The notes beneath the pieces are model-generated. The model saw only the letters and a list, made by a program, of their open reading frames with translations. It had not been told where the DNA came from and made no database searches. The translations under genes and the position numbers were made by a program. From Pomphorhynchus laevis (lineage: Eukaryota > Acanthocephala > Palaeacanthocephala > Echinorhynchida > Pomphorhynchidae), in NCBI GenBank assembly GCA_012934845.2, contig WNNJ02001841.1, positions 1-64,000 of the forward strand: DNA of 64,000 nt, given 5' to 3'. Below, in pieces: positions 63,336-64,000 of the stretch (the first letter of the stretch is position 1; each line of letters opens with the position of its first letter).

Positions 63336-63609
63336 TTTAAAACGATAGGTTTTCAAATCGAATGTAGAACATTCGCCTACCAACGCTGATTTAATTTGAA
63401 CTCAGAAATGATTTCAATAATATTTGCAAAATTTAAGATGAAAATATTTCTAATTGTCAATAAAAGCTGACGAGTCAAGTGATCATCAGCCAACAGTAAA
63501 AGGATGAAGCATAAGAAGAAATAAAACATTAGTGGCCCATATCAGGTACGATGAGGGCCACCAAAACTGAAATGTAGCATAATGATGTTGGCTTAGAAAT
63601 ATAAGATTA

Positions 63610-64000
63610 AAGCACCCCTCCTCACACCTACAATCCTACGTCGCCCTTGGAGAAATCTTGACCTCTCCCTTCTCCGCTCTGCCTTACTCAAATCGTCTCT
63701 ATCATTACCTAAAACACATATTCATCTCCTCACGATCTCGCCTTTCTTTTCGACTCTGAACTCACATCCACTCTCGATCTTCTCTTGCCCTTCAAGTCTC
63801 ACCCACACCGTCGCTTGCACCGTGCCCCATGGTTTGACATCCAATGTCTACTCTCAAAGCGTCGACTCCGCCATGCTTCTCGAGTCTATCACCGCTCTCT
63901 CAGACGTGATTTCCGCTCGATCACTCCGTCTCCGTGATTCCTATCTTGCTCTTCGCCAGTCTCATCTCAACCTACTACGTACCAAATGCAACTACTTCTG
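63610..64000 (+). mobile_element. LINE fragment (CR1/L2-like), endonuclease-RT linker, runs off the window
   Basis: GC-rich compared with its surroundings. Frames give RRPWRNLDLSLLRSALL, then APWFDIQCLLSKRRLRHASR, then SLRLRDSYLALRQSHLNLL, the usual linker signatures between endonuclease and RT (PWFD...R..R and YL..R). Frame changes separate them. Possibly the same family as LINE-B. Confidence 0.65.

Larger units (their letters stand above)
62020..63600 (+). repeat. Tandem array of ~378-400 nt hammerhead-bearing units (retrozyme-like)
   Basis: Four units share the order: AGAAATGATTTCAATTAAAT-like start, CAGACGAGTC and GTCAGCCAAC words, then the CTGATGA region, then GTTGGC and ATAGTCATCAAAATTTCAA. 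CTGATGA boxes lie at 62133, 62532 and 62911, with a mutated box near 63549. The equivalents of the cleavage site are at about 62565 and 62943, 378 nt apart. The last interval is longer because an inverted PLE-like pair (63165-63335) has landed in it. No protein is encoded. Confidence 0.75.

Overview
This is an AT-rich animal (metazoan, probably invertebrate) genomic window. It carries spliced host genes, some with tiny introns of about 42-56 bases and others with multi-kilobase introns full of transposons. No bacterial operon, rRNA or tRNA was found. The exact phylum cannot be read from the sequence; the mix of Ty3/gypsy (Mag-like), I/Jockey-like and CR1/L2-like LINEs, Penelope-like elements (PLEs) and an IS630/Tc1 transposon fits many invertebrates.

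Host genes, all assembled by matching splice sites and reading phase across exons: (1) translin on +. A complete five-exon copy lies at 13317-19470, and exons 3-5 of a second, identical copy lie at 721-2425. (2) An AKAP7/LigT-like 2H phosphoesterase on +, five exons, 28399-36518. (3) The protein phosphatase-1 regulator sds22 (PPP1R7) on -, eight exons, 53458 down to 43344. (4) A J-domain protein with a C-terminal membrane segment (DNAJC4-like) on -, four exons, 61688 down to 58497. A small ORF diverges from its start.

Layout. 1-8457 and 17044-25525 are two copies of one large duplication: translin exons 3-5, a broken gypsy element, and a LINE. Between them, 8.5-13.3 kb holds LINE pieces and repeated copies of the translin 5' flank, two of them carrying a 352-bp fold-back insertion. 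13.3-17.2 kb holds translin exons 1-2 and an intron with a PLE endonuclease and a LINE. 25.6-27.9 kb is LINE debris. 28.4-36.5 kb is the 2H gene, with the IS630/Tc1 element in an intron. 37-43 kb is a PLE reverse transcriptase, a LINE interrupted by a copied sds22 exon, and a large fold-back. 43.3-53.5 kb is sds22, with a PLE in its last intron. 54-64 kb holds satellite-like repeats, the J-domain gene, a tandem array of about 380-nt units and a LINE running off the end.

Most interesting theme: hammerhead-ribozyme motifs recur here in several unrelated repeat families. They occur on both arms of the 352-bp fold-back (9707-10058 and copies at 12.6 and 52 kb), in a 370-nt unit bounded by two potential cleavage sites (55318-55687), in a tandem array of ~378-nt units (62.0-63.6 kb, best motif 62905-62949), on the minus strand at 56.3 kb, and as a degenerate form 3' of a PLE endonuclease at 14.5 kb. 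This resembles the metazoan retrozymes and hammerhead-bearing PLE terminal repeats already known. The base-paired helix that varies in sequence between families, and the fold-back form, look worth a closer study.
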